NCBI GenBank assembly: GCA_021793235.1
Contig: JAJYTD010000015.1
Coordinates: 1 to 64,000 of the forward strand
Length of the DNA stretch: 64,000 nucleotides
Source of the DNA: Actinomycetes bacterium
GTDB lineage: Bacteria > Actinomycetota > Actinomycetes > Streptosporangiales > Streptosporangiaceae
Direction: 5' to 3'
A model generated the notes under the pieces. It searched no databases and was not told where the DNA came from. It saw only the letters and a program-made list of their open reading frames with translations. Shown here piece by piece: positions 1-9,428 of this stretch. Within the stretch, counting starts at the first letter, position 1. Every line of letters begins with the position of its first letter. The position numbers were made by a program, and so were the translations under genes.

Positions 1-126
1 CAGTACGGGCTGTTCGACGGGGTCAGCATGTGGCGCCGTGACCTGCCCCACCAGCGGTCCGCCGCCGATGCGGAGCAGGAGGAGGCCGCCGCCCCAAACG
101 CACCAGAAGATGAAGCGCCCCGCTGA
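1..126 (+). CDS. C-terminal end of an unidentified protein (partial)
   Basis: An open frame enters from the left edge and stops with TGA at 124-126. It supplies the last 41 residues of a protein. The tail is acidic and rich in Ala, Glu and Pro, like the disordered C-termini of many actinobacterial membrane or regulatory proteins. Nothing in it identifies a family. The frame is supported only by the absence of stops and by high-GC codon use, so the call is modest. Confidence 0.5.
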   Translation, partial: QYGLFDGVSMWRRDLPHQRSAADAEQEEAAAPNAPEDEAPR

Positions 127-156
127 CCGGCCTCAGGAGCAAGTGTCCGGCCGCGC

Positions 157-1272
157 TCAGTCCTGATGCGGCCGGTGCGGCTCGGCGGCCGAGATGTCGC
201 CGTCGCCTCCCCAGTCGCTGCTGCCACCGTGGCCGGTGCAGTTTCCCCCCAGACCGATGTCCGGGCTGCCGAGCCCGTGACCGCAGGCCGCGGCGAAGGA
301 GCGCACCAGGGAGAACTCGCGGCACCGCGGCGGCCGGTGCCCCGAGCTTCGGCGCCGCAGCTCGCGGAAGCCGAGCAGGGCGGTGGCGCACAGTGCGGTA
401 TCGGCGGGGGAGGCTCGCTCGAGGTGGGCGCGGGCCTCCGCCAGTACGGTGTCGCCGGCGCGCGTGCGCGGGCCGAGTCCGCCTCCGGTCAACCGGTACA
501 CGGCATGCAGCGCGAACCATCCCGCGAACAGCCCCAGGGCCGGCAGGGGTTCCGGGCGGCCGGAGGTGACCGGGGCCGCTGCGGCCGTGACGACCACGGC
601 GGCGGCCACCGCCCCCGGTACGCCTCCGATAAGCCGGTCGGCCAAGTACAGCAGGAACGGATAGCACAGGAGCACCGCGGCGAAGGCAAGGGAGACGATG
701 TCGTTCCGTTCGTCGGGCAACGCCATGGCGCACATTACCGCGTACCCGCCGAACAGCACCCCTGCTGCGCCGATGAGCGCCTGGAGGTACCAGGCGCTGC
801 GTCGAACGATCCGGATACCGTGCATCCGCTGTGGGGGAAAGAACAGGCCCAAGCGGCGCAGCCGCCACAGCACAGCGGTCGCCGGGTCGCCCTTCGCAGC
901 GACCCGAACGAGCCGATCGGCCGACACGGCGCGCTCCGGGGGAAGCCGGGTGTCGAGCAGGCGGGTGCAGGGGGTGGGGGAGCACAGTGGGGGTGTCCGC
1001 AGCCGTTCCACCTCTTGGGGGCGGGCCACCATGCCGTGGCCGCGGGCGACGGCACGGCCGCTCAGGTACAGCTCGGCCAGCGCGACCTCGCCCATCCGCT
1101 GGTTGCCGCCGGCGAGCATGCCGAGCTCCAAGGGGGTGAGTTCTTCGGCGCCGATCGCCGGGCGCCGAGGGCCAAAGGCGCGCAGCCGCGCATACCGCAT
1201 CCGGGTTCCGGCGTAGCAGCCCGCGACGGTCAGGTAGCACAGCACCGTGCCGAGCACGACCGCCTCGACCAT
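157..1272 (-). CDS. TIGR04222-like membrane protein
   Basis: About 371 residues. An N-terminal hydrophobic helix follows the start. Next comes a segment around residues 40-80 with the LTPLELGMLAGG pattern that I associate with the TIGR04222 family of actinobacterial membrane proteins. Two or more hydrophobic helices lie near residues 160-250, followed by a soluble part and a Gly-rich tail. The ATG at 1272 was chosen because GGAGGAGG lies about 5 nt before it; the frame stays open 15 codons further upstream but without a ribosome-binding site there. Function is unknown. The family name is from memory of the motif and not from a search. Confidence 0.7.
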   Translation of the reverse strand: MVEAVVLGTVLCYLTVAGCYAGTRMRYARLRAFGPRRPAIGAEELTPLELGMLAGGNQRMGEVALAELYLSGRAVARGHGMVARPQEVERLRTPPLCSPTPCTRLLDTRLPPERAVSADRLVRVAAKGDPATAVLWRLRRLGLFFPPQRMHGIRIVRRSAWYLQALIGAAGVLFGGYAVMCAMALPDERNDIVSLAFAAVLLCYPFLLYLADRLIGGVPGAVAAAVVVTAAAAPVTSGRPEPLPALGLFAGWFALHAVYRLTGGGLGPRTRAGDTVLAEARAHLERASPADTALCATALLGFRELRRRSSGHRPPRCREFSLVRSFAAACGHGLGSPDIGLGGNCTGHGGSSDWGGDGDISAAEPHRPHQD

Positions 1273-1603
1273 CGCGCCTCCTCCACGCGCCCACCCTATT
1301 ACTCTGGGCATTACCACGGTAAATCGGCGCGGGCATTCTGAAAAGGGGGAGGGTGGTTTTCCATCCGGCGCCGCTGCTGTCCCGGGCCGGTGCCGCGGGC
1401 GTGTGTACCGCGTTTCTGTGGTCCGCCCCTGCTCCGGTGATCGCGCCCGGAAAAAGCGCGGAGAGGATTCTTCCGAGCGGCTCCGAGAAATTCTGCGGTT
1501 CCGCGGACCGCTTACCGAATTTTTCGGTATTTCGCGGAAGGCGCGGCTTCTTTTCGTTCACCGAAATACTGTGCGGTCCCCGCTCGGGGCCCGAACCGGT
1601 ACG
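1273..1603. other. Intergenic region between two minus-strand genes
   Basis: I see no convincing gene here. A hairpin at 1513-1529 (TACCGAA, loop TTT, TTCGGTA) is nested inside short CCGCG/CGCGG arms at 1501-1505 and 1533-1537. It lies about 75-100 nt beyond the stop of the YbaK-like gene on the minus strand and may act as its terminator. The part near 1290-1330 is richer in A/T and may hold the promoter of the membrane-protein gene. Confidence 0.4.
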
Positions 1604-2173
1604 TCAGCCGACGGCGATGCTTTCGGTGACCGCGCCGGTGAGGCGGATGAGGTCGGCGGGCGCGATCTCCATCTGCAGGCCGCGCCGGCCGGCCGAGACG
1701 AAGACGGTGGAATGTCCGGCCGCGGAGGCGTCGATAACGGTACGCAGCCGTCTGCGCTGGCCGAGCGGGCTGATGCCGCCGCGGACGTAGCCGGTGGCGC
1801 GCTCGGCGTCCTTCGGGTCGGCCATGGCGCCACGCTTCCCGCCGACGGCGGCCGCCAGGGCCTTCAGATCCAGGTTCGCGCCGACCGGAACGACGCCGAC
1901 CGTGAGCGTACCGTCCACCTCGGCCACCAGAGTCTTGAATACCCGGTCGCGGCCGATTCCCAGCGCGTCGGCGGCCTCCTCGCCGTAGGAGGCCCCGTGG
2001 CCGCCGGAGGCCTGGTAGGGGTGCAGGACGAAGTCGACCTGGGCGCGGCCTGCGGCAGCGGTGGCCGGAGTGCCCTTCCCACTCAACGGGGCCCCCTGTT
2101 CGTCTTTATCGGATTCGGGACCGGCTCGACCGGGAGTGGGCGAGCAAGACCCGGCCGAGCGCCGACCACGCAT
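1604..2173 (-). CDS. ybaK: YbaK/EbsC-family aminoacyl-tRNA deacylase
   Basis: The protein carries the GTPAT start typical of YbaK proteins (about residue 33), a YGEEAADALG segment, and a VKTL-like F-K-T-L stretch with the catalytic-type Lys of the YbaK/ProX fold. It ends with the family's SPLGQRRRLRTVID and RRGLQMEIAP blocks. YbaK hydrolyses Cys-tRNA(Pro) and related mischarged tRNAs in the cytosol. The ATG at 2173 gives 189 residues, of which about 30 are an unusual N-terminal extension. A TTG at 2086 preceded by AGGGGG would give the more usual length of about 160, so the true start may be 2086. Confidence 0.85.
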   Translation of the reverse strand: MRGRRSAGSCSPTPGRAGPESDKDEQGAPLSGKGTPATAAAGRAQVDFVLHPYQASGGHGASYGEEAADALGIGRDRVFKTLVAEVDGTLTVGVVPVGANLDLKALAAAVGGKRGAMADPKDAERATGYVRGGISPLGQRRRLRTVIDASAAGHSTVFVSAGRRGLQMEIAPADLIRLTGAVTESIAVG

Positions 2174-2224
2174 GCCCGAATGGCGGGGAGCCCGTTCCCC
2201 CCGCCATGGCTCTGGGCCGCGCCA

Positions 2225-2788
2225 TCAGCCCACGGAGGGACCGGCCGTCTCCGGTGCCGTGGTGTCGTCTCCCGGGGTGTCCGGCATCTCGCGCGCCACC
2301 CACGTCTCGATGTCGAACAGGTTACCGTCGGCCCGGTCGACGATGGCGAGCAGAGTCGACATCGTGGTGACCTCCTCGACCTGTTCCTGCAGGAACCAGT
2401 CGAGGAACTGCTCACCCGTGTAGTCGTGCTCCTCCCGTGCGGTTTTGGCGAGGAGTTCGAACTGCTCGGTCACCTGGCGCTCCTGGCGCAGAGCCAGGGC
2501 CACGAGGTCGCGGTGCCCGGTGAAGTCGGTCTGTATCTCACCGATCCCCGGAATGGCCGGGGCGACGTCGTTGTCGATCAGATAACGCACGATCATGGTG
2601 GCGTGGTCGCGCTCCTCCAGCGACTGCCGGTAGAAGACGCGGGCCAATTCCGGAAGATCGTGCTCATCGAACCAGGCGGCCAGTGCGAAGTACTGGTGTG
2701 ACGCGGTGAACTCGTGTCCCACCTGGTCCAGCAGGAGGCGGTGGAACTTGGACAGGCCGCGCTCCGAGGTCCTCGTCATCGAAGTCAT
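2225..2788 (-). CDS. Ferritin (non-haem, BfrB-like)
   Basis: 187 residues forming a ferritin four-helix bundle, which oxidises Fe(II) and stores iron as a 24-mer in the cytosol. Ferroxidase-type residues are visible: an early Glu in HEFTASHQYFALAAWF, the EERDHA motif near residue 60, and QEQVEE near residue 135. The C-terminal 20 residues are acidic and variable. The start at 2788 fits a leaderless transcript: TATCGT lies 6 nt before the ATG and TCGACA lies 17 nt further up. There is no Shine-Dalgarno sequence. A candidate iron box sits about 95 nt upstream, which recalls M. tuberculosis bfrB, where IdeR activates from upstream boxes. Confidence 0.92.
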   Translation of the reverse strand: MTSMTRTSERGLSKFHRLLLDQVGHEFTASHQYFALAAWFDEHDLPELARVFYRQSLEERDHATMIVRYLIDNDVAPAIPGIGEIQTDFTGHRDLVALALRQERQVTEQFELLAKTAREEHDYTGEQFLDWFLQEQVEEVTTMSTLLAIVDRADGNLFDIETWVAREMPDTPGDDTTAPETAGPSVG

Positions 2789-2794
2789 GGTTCG

Positions 2795-2823
2795 ACGATA
2801 ACGCAGGGAAAAACAATTGTCGA
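2795..2823 (-). promoter_or_regulatory. Ferritin promoter (leaderless)
   Basis: On the minus strand TCGACA (2823-2818) is followed by a 17-nt spacer and TATCGT (2800-2795), then 6 nt and the ferritin ATG at 2788. The geometry matches a main-sigma promoter whose transcript begins at the start codon. Confidence 0.6.
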
Positions 2824-2873
2824 TTAATGTGGAAGTAATTTAAGGCACGCAGGGGAGCCTTTCCGCATTTTGA

Positions 2874-2892
2874 TTAGGTTAGGTATTCCAAA
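2874..2892. promoter_or_regulatory. Candidate IdeR/DmdR iron box
   Basis: TTAGGTTAGGTATTCCAAA matches the remembered DtxR/IdeR consensus TTAGGTTAGGCTAACCTAA at 14 of 19 positions, including all of the first ten. The surrounding 2810-2930 stretch is unusually A/T-rich for this genome. Its centre is about 95 nt upstream of the predicted ferritin transcription start. That position suits iron-dependent activation better than repression. Confidence 0.6.
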
Positions 2893-3052
2893 GTTAGGGG
2901 GGGCTTATTTGTAATTGTCTTTGGTGAGGCTTTCCTGAACTTCGGTGCATGGCCGAGGTGCGATCGGCGCCGCGGCCCGTCCGGTCGCTGAACCGCCGTG
3001 ACAGTGGTCACCCGAGGGGAGTGCGGGGCCGGTGCATCCACCGGGAACGCCC

Positions 3053-3058
3053 TAGAAT
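3053..3058 (+). promoter_or_regulatory. -10 box of hisD (leaderless his operon)
   Basis: TAGAAT is followed by 6 nt and the GTG start of hisD. No ribosome-binding site precedes the GTG, so a leaderless message is likely. I see no clear -35 hexamer. Confidence 0.5.
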
Positions 3059-3064
3059 GAAGCC

Positions 3065-4375
3065 GTGATCTCCCGAATCGATCTCCGAGGGACCTCCGGT
3101 GACCCGCGCGGGTCGCTGCCCCGCGCCGAACTGGATGTCGAGGCCGCGGTCGAGAAGGTCCGGCCCATTTGCGACGACGTCCGCCATCGGGGCGCCGCGG
3201 CGCTCATCGACCTCGCTGAGCGCTTCGACGGCGTCCGGATCACCGACATCCGGGTTCCGCGCGAGGCGATCGATTCCGCGCTCGCCGCCTTGGACCCGTT
3301 CGTGCGCGCCGCTCTGGAGGAGTCGATCCGCCGCGCCCGCGCGGTCCACGCCGACCAGCGCCGCGCCGACACCACCACCCGGGTCGTCCCCGGCGGCACC
3401 GTGACAGAGCGCTGGGTTCCGGTCGGCCGTGTCGGCCTCTACGCCCCCGGAGGCCGGGCGGTGTACCCCTCCAGCGTCGTGATGAACGTGGTCCCGGCCC
3501 AGGAGGCCGGGGTCGCCTCGCTGGCCGTCGCCTCCCCGCCGCAGGCCGCCTACGGCGGGCTTCCCCACCCCACGGTCCTCGCCGCCTGCGCCCTCCTCGG
3601 TGTTGACGAGGTCTATGCGGTGGGCGGCGCCCAAGCCGTCGCCATGTTCGCCTACGGCGCGGGAGAATGCGCCCGGGCCGACATGGTCACCGGCCCCGGC
3701 AACATCTGGGTGGCCGCGGCCAAGCGGCTGCTCAAAGGGCTCATCGGAATCGACGCCGAAGCCGGACCGACCGAGATCGCGATCCTCGCCGACGACACCG
3801 CCGACCCCGCCTACGTCGCGGCCGACCTGATCAGCCAGGCCGAGCACGACACCGTCGCCGCATCCGTGCTGATCACTCCCTCCACCGACCTCGCTGCCCG
3901 TGTCGAGGACGAGCTCGCGAAACGTGTGCCCGCCACACGGCACAGTGAGCGGGTGGCCGAAGCCCTCGGGGGGCGGCAGTCCGGGATCGTTCTCGTCGAC
4001 GACCTCGAACACGGACTCTCCGTCGTGGACGCCTACGCCGCCGAACACCTGGAGGTCATGACGGCCGACGCGGCCGCTGTGGCCGCCCGGGTGCGCAACG
4101 CCGGCGCTATCTTCGTCGGCGACTTCTCCCCGGTCTCCCTGGGCGACTACTGCGCCGGGTCCAACCATGTGCTGCCCACCGGCGGCAGCGCGCAGCATTC
4201 CGCTGGTCTGAGCGTGCAGACCTTCCTCCGCGGCATCCATGTCGTCGACTACGACCGGGACGCATTGGCCGATGCCGCCTCCCACGTCCTCGCGCTGGCC
4301 GAGGCCGAGGACCTGCCCGCACACGGTGAAGCCGTCACCGCCCGCGTGGGCCGCAGCGGAGGGGAGGCGCCGTGA
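3065..4375 (+). CDS. hisD: Histidinol dehydrogenase
   Basis: 436 residues, the normal HisD length. The zinc enzyme performs the last two steps of histidine synthesis, oxidising L-histidinol to histidine with two NAD+. Seen in the sequence: the [23 protein letters not shown]-type region near residues 105-130, the GPGN segment near residue 213, and the catalytic Glu327-His328 pair within AAEHLEVM. The GTG start at 3065 sits 6 nt after a -10 box and has no ribosome-binding site. The stop overlaps the hisC start as GTGA, so the two genes are translationally coupled. Confidence 0.97.
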   Translation: MISRIDLRGTSGDPRGSLPRAELDVEAAVEKVRPICDDVRHRGAAALIDLAERFDGVRITDIRVPREAIDSALAALDPFVRAALEESIRRARAVHADQRRADTTTRVVPGGTVTERWVPVGRVGLYAPGGRAVYPSSVVMNVVPAQEAGVASLAVASPPQAAYGGLPHPTVLAACALLGVDEVYAVGGAQAVAMFAYGAGECARADMVTGPGNIWVAAAKRLLKGLIGIDAEAGPTEIAILADDTADPAYVAADLISQAEHDTVAASVLITPSTDLAARVEDELAKRVPATRHSERVAEALGGRQSGIVLVDDLEHGLSVVDAYAAEHLEVMTADAAAVAARVRNAGAIFVGDFSPVSLGDYCAGSNHVLPTGGSAQHSAGLSVQTFLRGIHVVDYDRDALADAASHVLALAEAEDLPAHGEAVTARVGRSGGEAP

Positions 4376-5547
4376 GCGGGCCGGAGGGGCGCGCCGGTGT
4401 CTGGACCGAGGAGACCGCCGCGGCCCAGAAAACAGAGAGCGCCCCAAAGAACACCACCACGGACGGGGTCTCGATGGAGGATCTGCCGATCCGCGACGAC
4501 CTGCGCGGCCGCAGCCCCTATGGTGCGCCGCAGTTGGCCGTCCCAGTGGCGCTGAACACCAACGAGAACCCCTATGCGCCCTCCGGCCGGCTGGCCGAGA
4601 CGCTGGCCGCGAGGGTCGCCGAGGTCGCCACCGGGCTGAACCGCTATCCCGACCGCGACGCCGTCCGGCTCAGGGCGGCGCTGGCCGGGTATCTCGGCCA
4701 CGGTCTGGATACAAGCGGTGTATGGGCCGCCAACGGGTCCAACGAGGTACTGCAGCAGATCCTGCAGGTGTTCGGCGGCCACGGGCGCACGGCCATGGGG
4801 TTCGAACCGTCGTACTCGATGCACCCGATCATCGCCGGTGTCACCGGGACCGGTTGGGCGCCGGTGCCGCGTACCCCCGGTTTCGACATCGACGTCGAGG
4901 CCGCCACGGAGGCGATCGTCCGGCAACAGCCGCACGTCGTCTTTTTGACCTCGCCGAACAACCCGACCGGAACGTCGCTCCCGCTTGAGGTGATCGAGCG
5001 GATCGCCGCCGTCGCGCCCGGAGTCGTCGTCGTGGACGAGGCCTACGCCGAGTTCCGCCGCGAAGGCACCCCGAGCGCGCTGTCGCTGCTGCCCGCGCAT
5101 CCACGGTTGATCGTCACGCGCACCATGTCCAAGGCGTTCGCCATGGCCGGGGCGCGGCTGGGCTACCTCGCCGCCCATCCCGCGGTGGTGGACGCGCTGC
5201 AGCTTGTCCGGCTCCCTTACCACCTGTCCGCGGTCACCCAGGCCGTGGCCGCGACCGCGCTGGACTTCGCCGACGAACTCCTCGGCGCGGTCAAGCAGCT
5301 CCGGGAGGAGCGCGACACGCTGGTGGCGTGGCTGCGTGCCCGGGGGTTCGCCGTCGCCGACTCCGACGCCAACTTCGTCCTGTTCGGCGAGTTCGCCGAC
5401 CGCGGTGCCGCCTGGCAGGGGCTGCTCGACCGGGGGGTGCTCATCCGCGAGGTCGGGCCGCCGGGGTGGCTGCGCGTCACCGTCGGCACGCCGGAGGAAA
5501 TGTCGGCGTTTCGCGAGGCGCTGCTCCAGGTGGCGGCCGGTCAGTGA
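4372..5547 (+). CDS. hisC: Histidinol-phosphate aminotransferase
   Basis: PLP-dependent class I/II aminotransferase that converts imidazole-acetol phosphate and glutamate to histidinol phosphate. The family segments are present: [23 protein letters not shown], and [15 protein letters not shown] with the PLP lysine at residue 254. The GTG at 4372 overlaps the hisD stop and has GGAGGGGAGG just upstream, so I keep it. It adds about 34 Glu/Thr/Ala-rich residues before the conserved core. An ATG at 4474 would give a more standard length but lacks a good ribosome-binding site. Confidence 0.95.
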   Translation: MSGPEGRAGVWTEETAAAQKTESAPKNTTTDGVSMEDLPIRDDLRGRSPYGAPQLAVPVALNTNENPYAPSGRLAETLAARVAEVATGLNRYPDRDAVRLRAALAGYLGHGLDTSGVWAANGSNEVLQQILQVFGGHGRTAMGFEPSYSMHPIIAGVTGTGWAPVPRTPGFDIDVEAATEAIVRQQPHVVFLTSPNNPTGTSLPLEVIERIAAVAPGVVVVDEAYAEFRREGTPSALSLLPAHPRLIVTRTMSKAFAMAGARLGYLAAHPAVVDALQLVRLPYHLSAVTQAVAATALDFADELLGAVKQLREERDTLVAWLRARGFAVADSDANFVLFGEFADRGAAWQGLLDRGVLIREVGPPGWLRVTVGTPEEMSAFREALLQVAAGQ

Positions 5548-5596
5548 AGCGCATGGTATCCGTCGAAGAACACTACGTCAGGAGAGCCCGAGTCAT

Positions 5597-6190
5597 ATGA
5601 GCCGCATCGGCCGTGTCGAACGGACCACCAAGGAGACCAAGGTCGCCGTCGAGATCGACCTCGACGGCACCGGGGTGGCCGACATCTCTACCGGTGTCGG
5701 CTTCTACGACCACATGCTCGACCAGATCGCCAAGCACGGACTGTTCGACCTGACCGTGCGGACCGAGGGCGATCTGCACATCGACTCCCACCACACGATG
5801 GAGGACACCGCGCTGGCCTTGGGCGCCGCGTTCAGGGAGGCCATTGGCGACAAGGCCGGGATCCGCCGCTTCGCCGATGTCAAGGTGCCGCTGGACGAGG
5901 CGCTGGCCGAGGTCACCGTGGACGTGTCCGGCCGCCCCTACCTGGTGCACAGCGAACCGGAAGGCATGGCCCCGGTGATCGGGCGCGACTACGACACCAC
6001 GATGACCCGGCACATCTTCGAGTCGTTCGTGGCCCAGGCGCGCGTCGCTCTGCACATCCACGTACCCTACGGCCGCAACGCCCACCACATCGTCGAATGC
6101 CAGTTCAAGGCGTTCGCCCGCGCCCTGCGATCCGCCTGCGAGCGCGACCCGCGCAGCACCGGCATCCCCTCCACCAAGGGCGCGCTCTGA
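5597..6190 (+). CDS. hisB: Imidazoleglycerol-phosphate dehydratase
   Basis: 197 residues, the size of a monofunctional HisB as expected in actinobacteria (no fused phosphatase). It dehydrates imidazoleglycerol phosphate to imidazole-acetol phosphate. The two metal-binding histidine clusters are visible: [14 protein letters not shown] with [14 protein letters not shown], and, in the second half, TRHIFESF and [21 protein letters not shown] lies 11 nt before the ATG. The stop overlaps the next start (TGATG). Confidence 0.97.
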   Translation: MSRIGRVERTTKETKVAVEIDLDGTGVADISTGVGFYDHMLDQIAKHGLFDLTVRTEGDLHIDSHHTMEDTALALGAAFREAIGDKAGIRRFADVKVPLDEALAEVTVDVSGRPYLVHSEPEGMAPVIGRDYDTTMTRHIFESFVAQARVALHIHVPYGRNAHHIVECQFKAFARALRSACERDPRSTGIPSTKGAL

Positions 6191-6354
6191 TGAATGCCCT
6201 GTGGCCGGTACTGCTCCTGGGGCTGGGCGGACTGTTCATAGGCGGCGCCGTCTCGATGTGGACGGTCAACAAGGTCGTCGCGGCCGGGCTGGCCCTGGGG
6301 GCCGCGATCGCCGTGGCGGCGGGTGTACTCCGGCTCGGCCTCTTCGGCTCCTGA
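6190..6354 (+). CDS. 54-residue two-helix membrane protein inside the his operon
   Basis: The ATG overlaps the hisB stop codon (TGATG). The 54-residue product has two hydrophobic helices (about residues 4-22 and 28-50) joined by a short polar turn (WTVNKVV) and almost no soluble part. Its coupling to hisB and its position before hisH suggest a real, co-translated gene. I recall small membrane ORFs at this place in other actinobacterial his operons. No function can be assigned from sequence; a role tied to histidine synthesis is only positional inference. Confidence 0.75.
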   Translation: MNALWPVLLLGLGGLFIGGAVSMWTVNKVVAAGLALGAAIAVAAGVLRLGLFGS

Positions 6355-6416
6355 ACCGGCTGCCTCCACAGCGAAGTACCACCGAAGGCAGCACTAGGCG
6401 AAAGGCACGGTTCCAC

Positions 6417-7052
6417 GTGCGGCAACGCGTCGTCATCTTCGATTACGGATCGGGCAACCTGCGCTCGGCGCAGCGCGCCCTGGAACGTACCGGCGCTGAC
6501 GTCACCGTCACCGGTGATCCGCACGCGGCCCTGGAGGCCGACGGGCTCGTCGTGCCCGGTGTCGGCGCGTTCGGTGCCTGCATGGCGGGGCTGCGTGCCG
6601 CCGGGGGCGACCGCGTCATCGGTAAACGGCTCGCCGGCGGGCGTCCCGTTCTGGGGATCTGTGTCGGCATGCAGGTGCTGTTCGAACGCGGCGTGGAACA
6701 CGGTGTGGCCAGTGAGGGCTGCGGGGAGTGGCCGGGGACCGTGGAGCGGCTGCGTGCGCCCGTCGTTCCGCACATGGGGTGGAACACCGTGGCCGCGCCC
6801 GAAGAGTCACTGCTGTTCGCCGGTATCGGTGCCGGCGAGCGCTTCTACTTCGTACATTCCTATGCGGTGATCGACTGGGTGCTCGAACCGTTGAGTCCGC
6901 GCTTGGCGCCGCCGCTGGTCGCCTGGAGCACGCACGGCACGCCGTTCGTCGCCGCGGTGGAGAACGGGCCGCTGTGGGCCACCCAGTTCCACCCGGAGAA
7001 GTCCGGCGACGCCGGAGCCCGCGTCCTGGCCAACTGGGTCGCCGCGTTGTGA
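6417..7052 (+). CDS. hisH: Imidazole glycerol phosphate synthase, glutaminase subunit
   Basis: 211 residues, class I glutamine amidotransferase. It releases ammonia from glutamine for HisF. The catalytic triad is visible: Cys82 in LGICVGMQ, and His192 and Glu194 in QFHPEKS. The oxyanion segment VVPGVGAFG and the MGWN motif typical of HisH are present. The GTG at 6417 is chosen because the [17 protein letters not shown] start matches the family; GAAAGG lies upstream. The open frame extends further upstream but overlaps the small membrane gene. Confidence 0.96.
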   Translation: MRQRVVIFDYGSGNLRSAQRALERTGADVTVTGDPHAALEADGLVVPGVGAFGACMAGLRAAGGDRVIGKRLAGGRPVLGICVGMQVLFERGVEHGVASEGCGEWPGTVERLRAPVVPHMGWNTVAAPEESLLFAGIGAGERFYFVHSYAVIDWVLEPLSPRLAPPLVAWSTHGTPFVAAVENGPLWATQFHPEKSGDAGARVLANWVAAL

Positions 7053-7111
7053 GGCAGCACGGCGATCCGACACCACGTCCCACCGTCTCAGAAGTAAAGG
7101 TCGAAGATTCC

Positions 7112-7843
7112 ATGCCTTCCACCCTCGAACTGCTCCCGGCCGTGGACGTCGCCGGCGGCCAGGCCGTCCAGCTCGTCCAGGGCGAGGCCGGCTCCGGCGG
7201 CCGGTACGGCGACCCCCTCCAGGCGGCGCTGGACTGGCAGAGCGCCGGAGCGGAGTGGATCCATCTGGTCGACCTCGATGCCGCCTTCGGCCGCGGGCAC
7301 AACCGGGAACTGCTGACCAGCATCGTCGGCCGCGTCGACGTGAAGGTGGAGCTGTCCGGCGGCATCCGCGACGACGAGTCGCTGGCGGCCGCGCTGGCCA
7401 CCGGCTGCACCCGCGTCAACATCGGCACCGCTGCGCTGGAGGACCCCGAATGGTGCGCCAAGATCATCGCCGAGTACGGCGACCGGGTCGCGATCGGCCT
7501 CGATGTGCGCGGCACCACTCTGGCCGCACGCGGTTGGACTCGTGAGGGCGGGGACCTGCTGGAGACGCTCGACCGGCTCGAAGCACAGGGCTGCGCCCGC
7601 TATGTGGTGACCGATGTCAACAAGGACGGGACGCTCAAGGGCCCCAACCTGGACCTGCTGCGCATGGTCTGCGAGCGCACCGACAAACCCGTGGTGGCCA
7701 GCGGCGGCGTCTCCAGCCTGGAGGACCTGCGGGCCATCGCCTCCCTGACCCCGATAGGCGTCGAAGGCGCCATCATGGGCACCGCCCTGTACGAGGGAGC
7801 GTTCACCCTTGAGGAGGCGCTGCGGCTGGTGAGCGCGCGATGA
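7112..7843 (+). CDS. priA: Bifunctional ProFAR isomerase / PRA isomerase (PriA)
   Basis: 243-residue (beta-alpha)8 barrel. HisA-type enzymes isomerise ProFAR. Actinobacterial PriA also does the TrpF reaction of tryptophan synthesis. Acid/base Asp residues lie at [10 protein letters not shown] (near residue 11) and [10 protein letters not shown] (near residue 170). The loop with RGW ([19 protein letters not shown]) carries the Arg-Trp pair characteristic of PriA rather than plain HisA. No trpF lies in this window, although trpC, trpB and trpA do, which fits dual function. The stop overlaps the hisF start as ATGA. Confidence 0.93.
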   Translation: MPSTLELLPAVDVAGGQAVQLVQGEAGSGGRYGDPLQAALDWQSAGAEWIHLVDLDAAFGRGHNRELLTSIVGRVDVKVELSGGIRDDESLAAALATGCTRVNIGTAALEDPEWCAKIIAEYGDRVAIGLDVRGTTLAARGWTREGGDLLETLDRLEAQGCARYVVTDVNKDGTLKGPNLDLLRMVCERTDKPVVASGGVSSLEDLRAIASLTPIGVEGAIMGTALYEGAFTLEEALRLVSAR

Positions 7844-8610
7844 GCCTGGCCGTCCGTGTCATTCCCTGCCTTGACGTCGACGCCGGGCGTGTCGTCAAGG
7901 GAGTCAACTTCCAGAACCTGCGCGACGCCGGCGACCCGGTCGAGCTCGCCGCCCGCTACGGCGCCGACGGCGCCGACGAACTGACCTTTTTGGACGTCAC
8001 CGCCTCCAGCGGGGACCGGGAGACGACCTACGATGTCGTGCGCCGTACCGCGGAGCAGGTCTGCATACCGCTGACCGTCGGCGGCGGAGTGCGCACCCCC
8101 GACGACGTCGACCGCCTGCTGCGGGCAGGCGCCGACAAGGTCGGCGTGAACACCGCGGCGGTCGCCCGGCCGGAGCTGATCCGCGAGATCGCCGAGCGGT
8201 TCGGCAGCCAGGTGCTGGTGCTCTCCGCCGACGTCCGCCGCACCGCAAGCGGCGCTTCCACCGCGAGCGGGTTCGAGGTCACCACCCACGGCGGCCGCCG
8301 CGGGACCGGGATCGACGCCGTCGAGTGGGCCGAGCGCACCGCCGAACTGGGAGCGGGTGAGATCCTGCTCAACTCGATGGACGCCGACGGCACCAAGGCG
8401 GGGTTCGATCTGGACCTGATCCGCGCGGTGCGTGCGGTCGTCGACATTCCCGTCATCGCGAGCGGCGGCGCGGGCGCGGTGGGCCACTTCCCTCCGGCCA
8501 TCGAGGCGGGTGCCGATGCGGTGCTGGCGGCGAGTGTGTTCCACTTCGGCGAGTTCACCATCACGGATGTGAAAGCGGAGCTGCGCGCCCACGGGCACCC
8601 CGTGCGCTAG
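7840..8610 (+). CDS. hisF: Imidazole glycerol phosphate synthase, cyclase subunit
   Basis: 256-residue barrel protein, partner of HisH. It uses ammonia and PRFAR to make imidazole glycerol phosphate and AICAR. The catalytic Asp of [19 protein letters not shown] (near residue 12) and the second one in VLSADVRR (near residue 131) are present. The GGGVRT and [11 protein letters not shown] phosphate-binding segments are also present. The start is coupled to priA (ATGA). This ends the first his block; hisI lies 6 kb further on. Confidence 0.97.
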   Translation: MSLAVRVIPCLDVDAGRVVKGVNFQNLRDAGDPVELAARYGADGADELTFLDVTASSGDRETTYDVVRRTAEQVCIPLTVGGGVRTPDDVDRLLRAGADKVGVNTAAVARPELIREIAERFGSQVLVLSADVRRTASGASTASGFEVTTHGGRRGTGIDAVEWAERTAELGAGEILLNSMDADGTKAGFDLDLIRAVRAVVDIPVIASGGAGAVGHFPPAIEAGADAVLAASVFHFGEFTITDVKAELRAHGHPVR

Positions 8611-8677
8611 TGTCCCCGTCCGCTGCTCGCCGTCCCCGGACGGGCCGATGCGGCGGGCGCGGTCGGGCCACTCTTGT

Positions 8678-8709
8678 CACACAGTGCTTTAGAAATTGAA
8701 CTCTGTGTG
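8678..8709. repeat. Inverted repeat upstream of the secreted PGBD gene
   Basis: CACACAG (8678-8684) and CTGTGTG (8703-8709) form a perfect 7-bp inverted repeat around an A/T-rich 18-nt centre. It lies about 90 nt before the start at 8798 and could be an operator. A function as terminator for hisF is less likely because there is no T-run. Confidence 0.35.
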
Positions 8710-8797
8710 TACATTTTGCCGAATCATTGAGAACCCCGCTGCGCAGGTCGGCGTCCACTGTTGTGGACGCACACCTGCCTGAGAAAGGGGATCTCAC

Positions 8798-9400
8798 ATG
8801 TCGGCAGTACACAGAACCGCAACGGTGGTCGCTTCGGGCGCTCTCGCGCTCACGGTCGGGCTCGCGGGGGCGCCGGCCGCTCTTGCCGACCGGGTCGGCG
8901 ACGATCCGCCCGAGCAGCTCGGGGCGGAGCTCATGGCACGGCCCTACCCGACCTACAGCCAGGGCGACAGAGGCTACATCGTCCGTGCCATTCAGCACAT
9001 GCTGATCCCGACGGTCGACTACGACCCCGGAGACGGCGTTTTCGGCGTGTACACGCCCCATGTGACCGATGCGGTCAGGGCGTGGCAGGAGGAGAACAAC
9101 GGCGTGCCGGAGCATGCGGAAGGCAAGGTCGAAACCGAGACGTGGAACATGTTCCGCGACTGGTACGGCGAAGTCGGCCGCCACAGCAGCGGCCACAAGG
9201 TCTCTGCGGCCCAGAGCATGCTCGTGGAGCGCGGGTATCTCGACCCTGACGACATCGACGGTATCTTCGGCGGGGTCACCGAGGACGCGGTGATCTCCTT
9301 CCAGGAGGACACCTGCACCGAGGGCGGCGAGGAATGCCTGGTCGGCGACGGGTGGGTGGGGCCGCTCACCTTCCGTGCGCTGGTGACCGGCGGGATCTAG
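8798..9400 (+). CDS. Secreted protein with two peptidoglycan-binding (PGBD-like) domains
   Basis: 200 residues. A Sec signal peptide is visible: charged start, hydrophobic stretch residues 8-25, AxA-type cleavage site near PAALAD. Two PG_binding_1 repeats follow, each with the DGVFG/DGIFG plus F/W-Q pattern (residues 57-110 and about 130-165, for example GIFGGVTEDAVISFQ). No catalytic domain is attached, so it probably just binds cell-wall peptidoglycan outside the cell. AAAGGGG lies about 7 nt before the ATG. Two cysteines in DTCTEGGEECLVG may form a disulphide. It has its own A/T-rich promoter region and a strong terminator after it. Confidence 0.88.
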   Translation: MSAVHRTATVVASGALALTVGLAGAPAALADRVGDDPPEQLGAELMARPYPTYSQGDRGYIVRAIQHMLIPTVDYDPGDGVFGVYTPHVTDAVRAWQEENNGVPEHAEGKVETETWNMFRDWYGEVGRHSSGHKVSAAQSMLVERGYLDPDDIDGIFGGVTEDAVISFQEDTCTEGGEECLVGDGWVGPLTFRALVTGGI

Positions 9401-9428
9401 CGGGTTCCTTCGCGGACGCACCCGCCGC

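Noticed and set aside
23-1561. Very long minus-strand open frame of 512 codons across the TIGR04222-like gene
   Set aside because: Arg/Pro/Gly-rich with no domain or ribosome-binding site; it is the usual stop-free shadow frame of high-GC DNA. The other long antisense frames (for example 20917-23805, 27692-30274) were rejected for the same reason.
1247-2701. Plus-strand open frame antisense to the deacylase and ferritin genes
   Set aside because: Covers two well-supported genes on the other strand and an intergenic gap; its composition is shadow-like.
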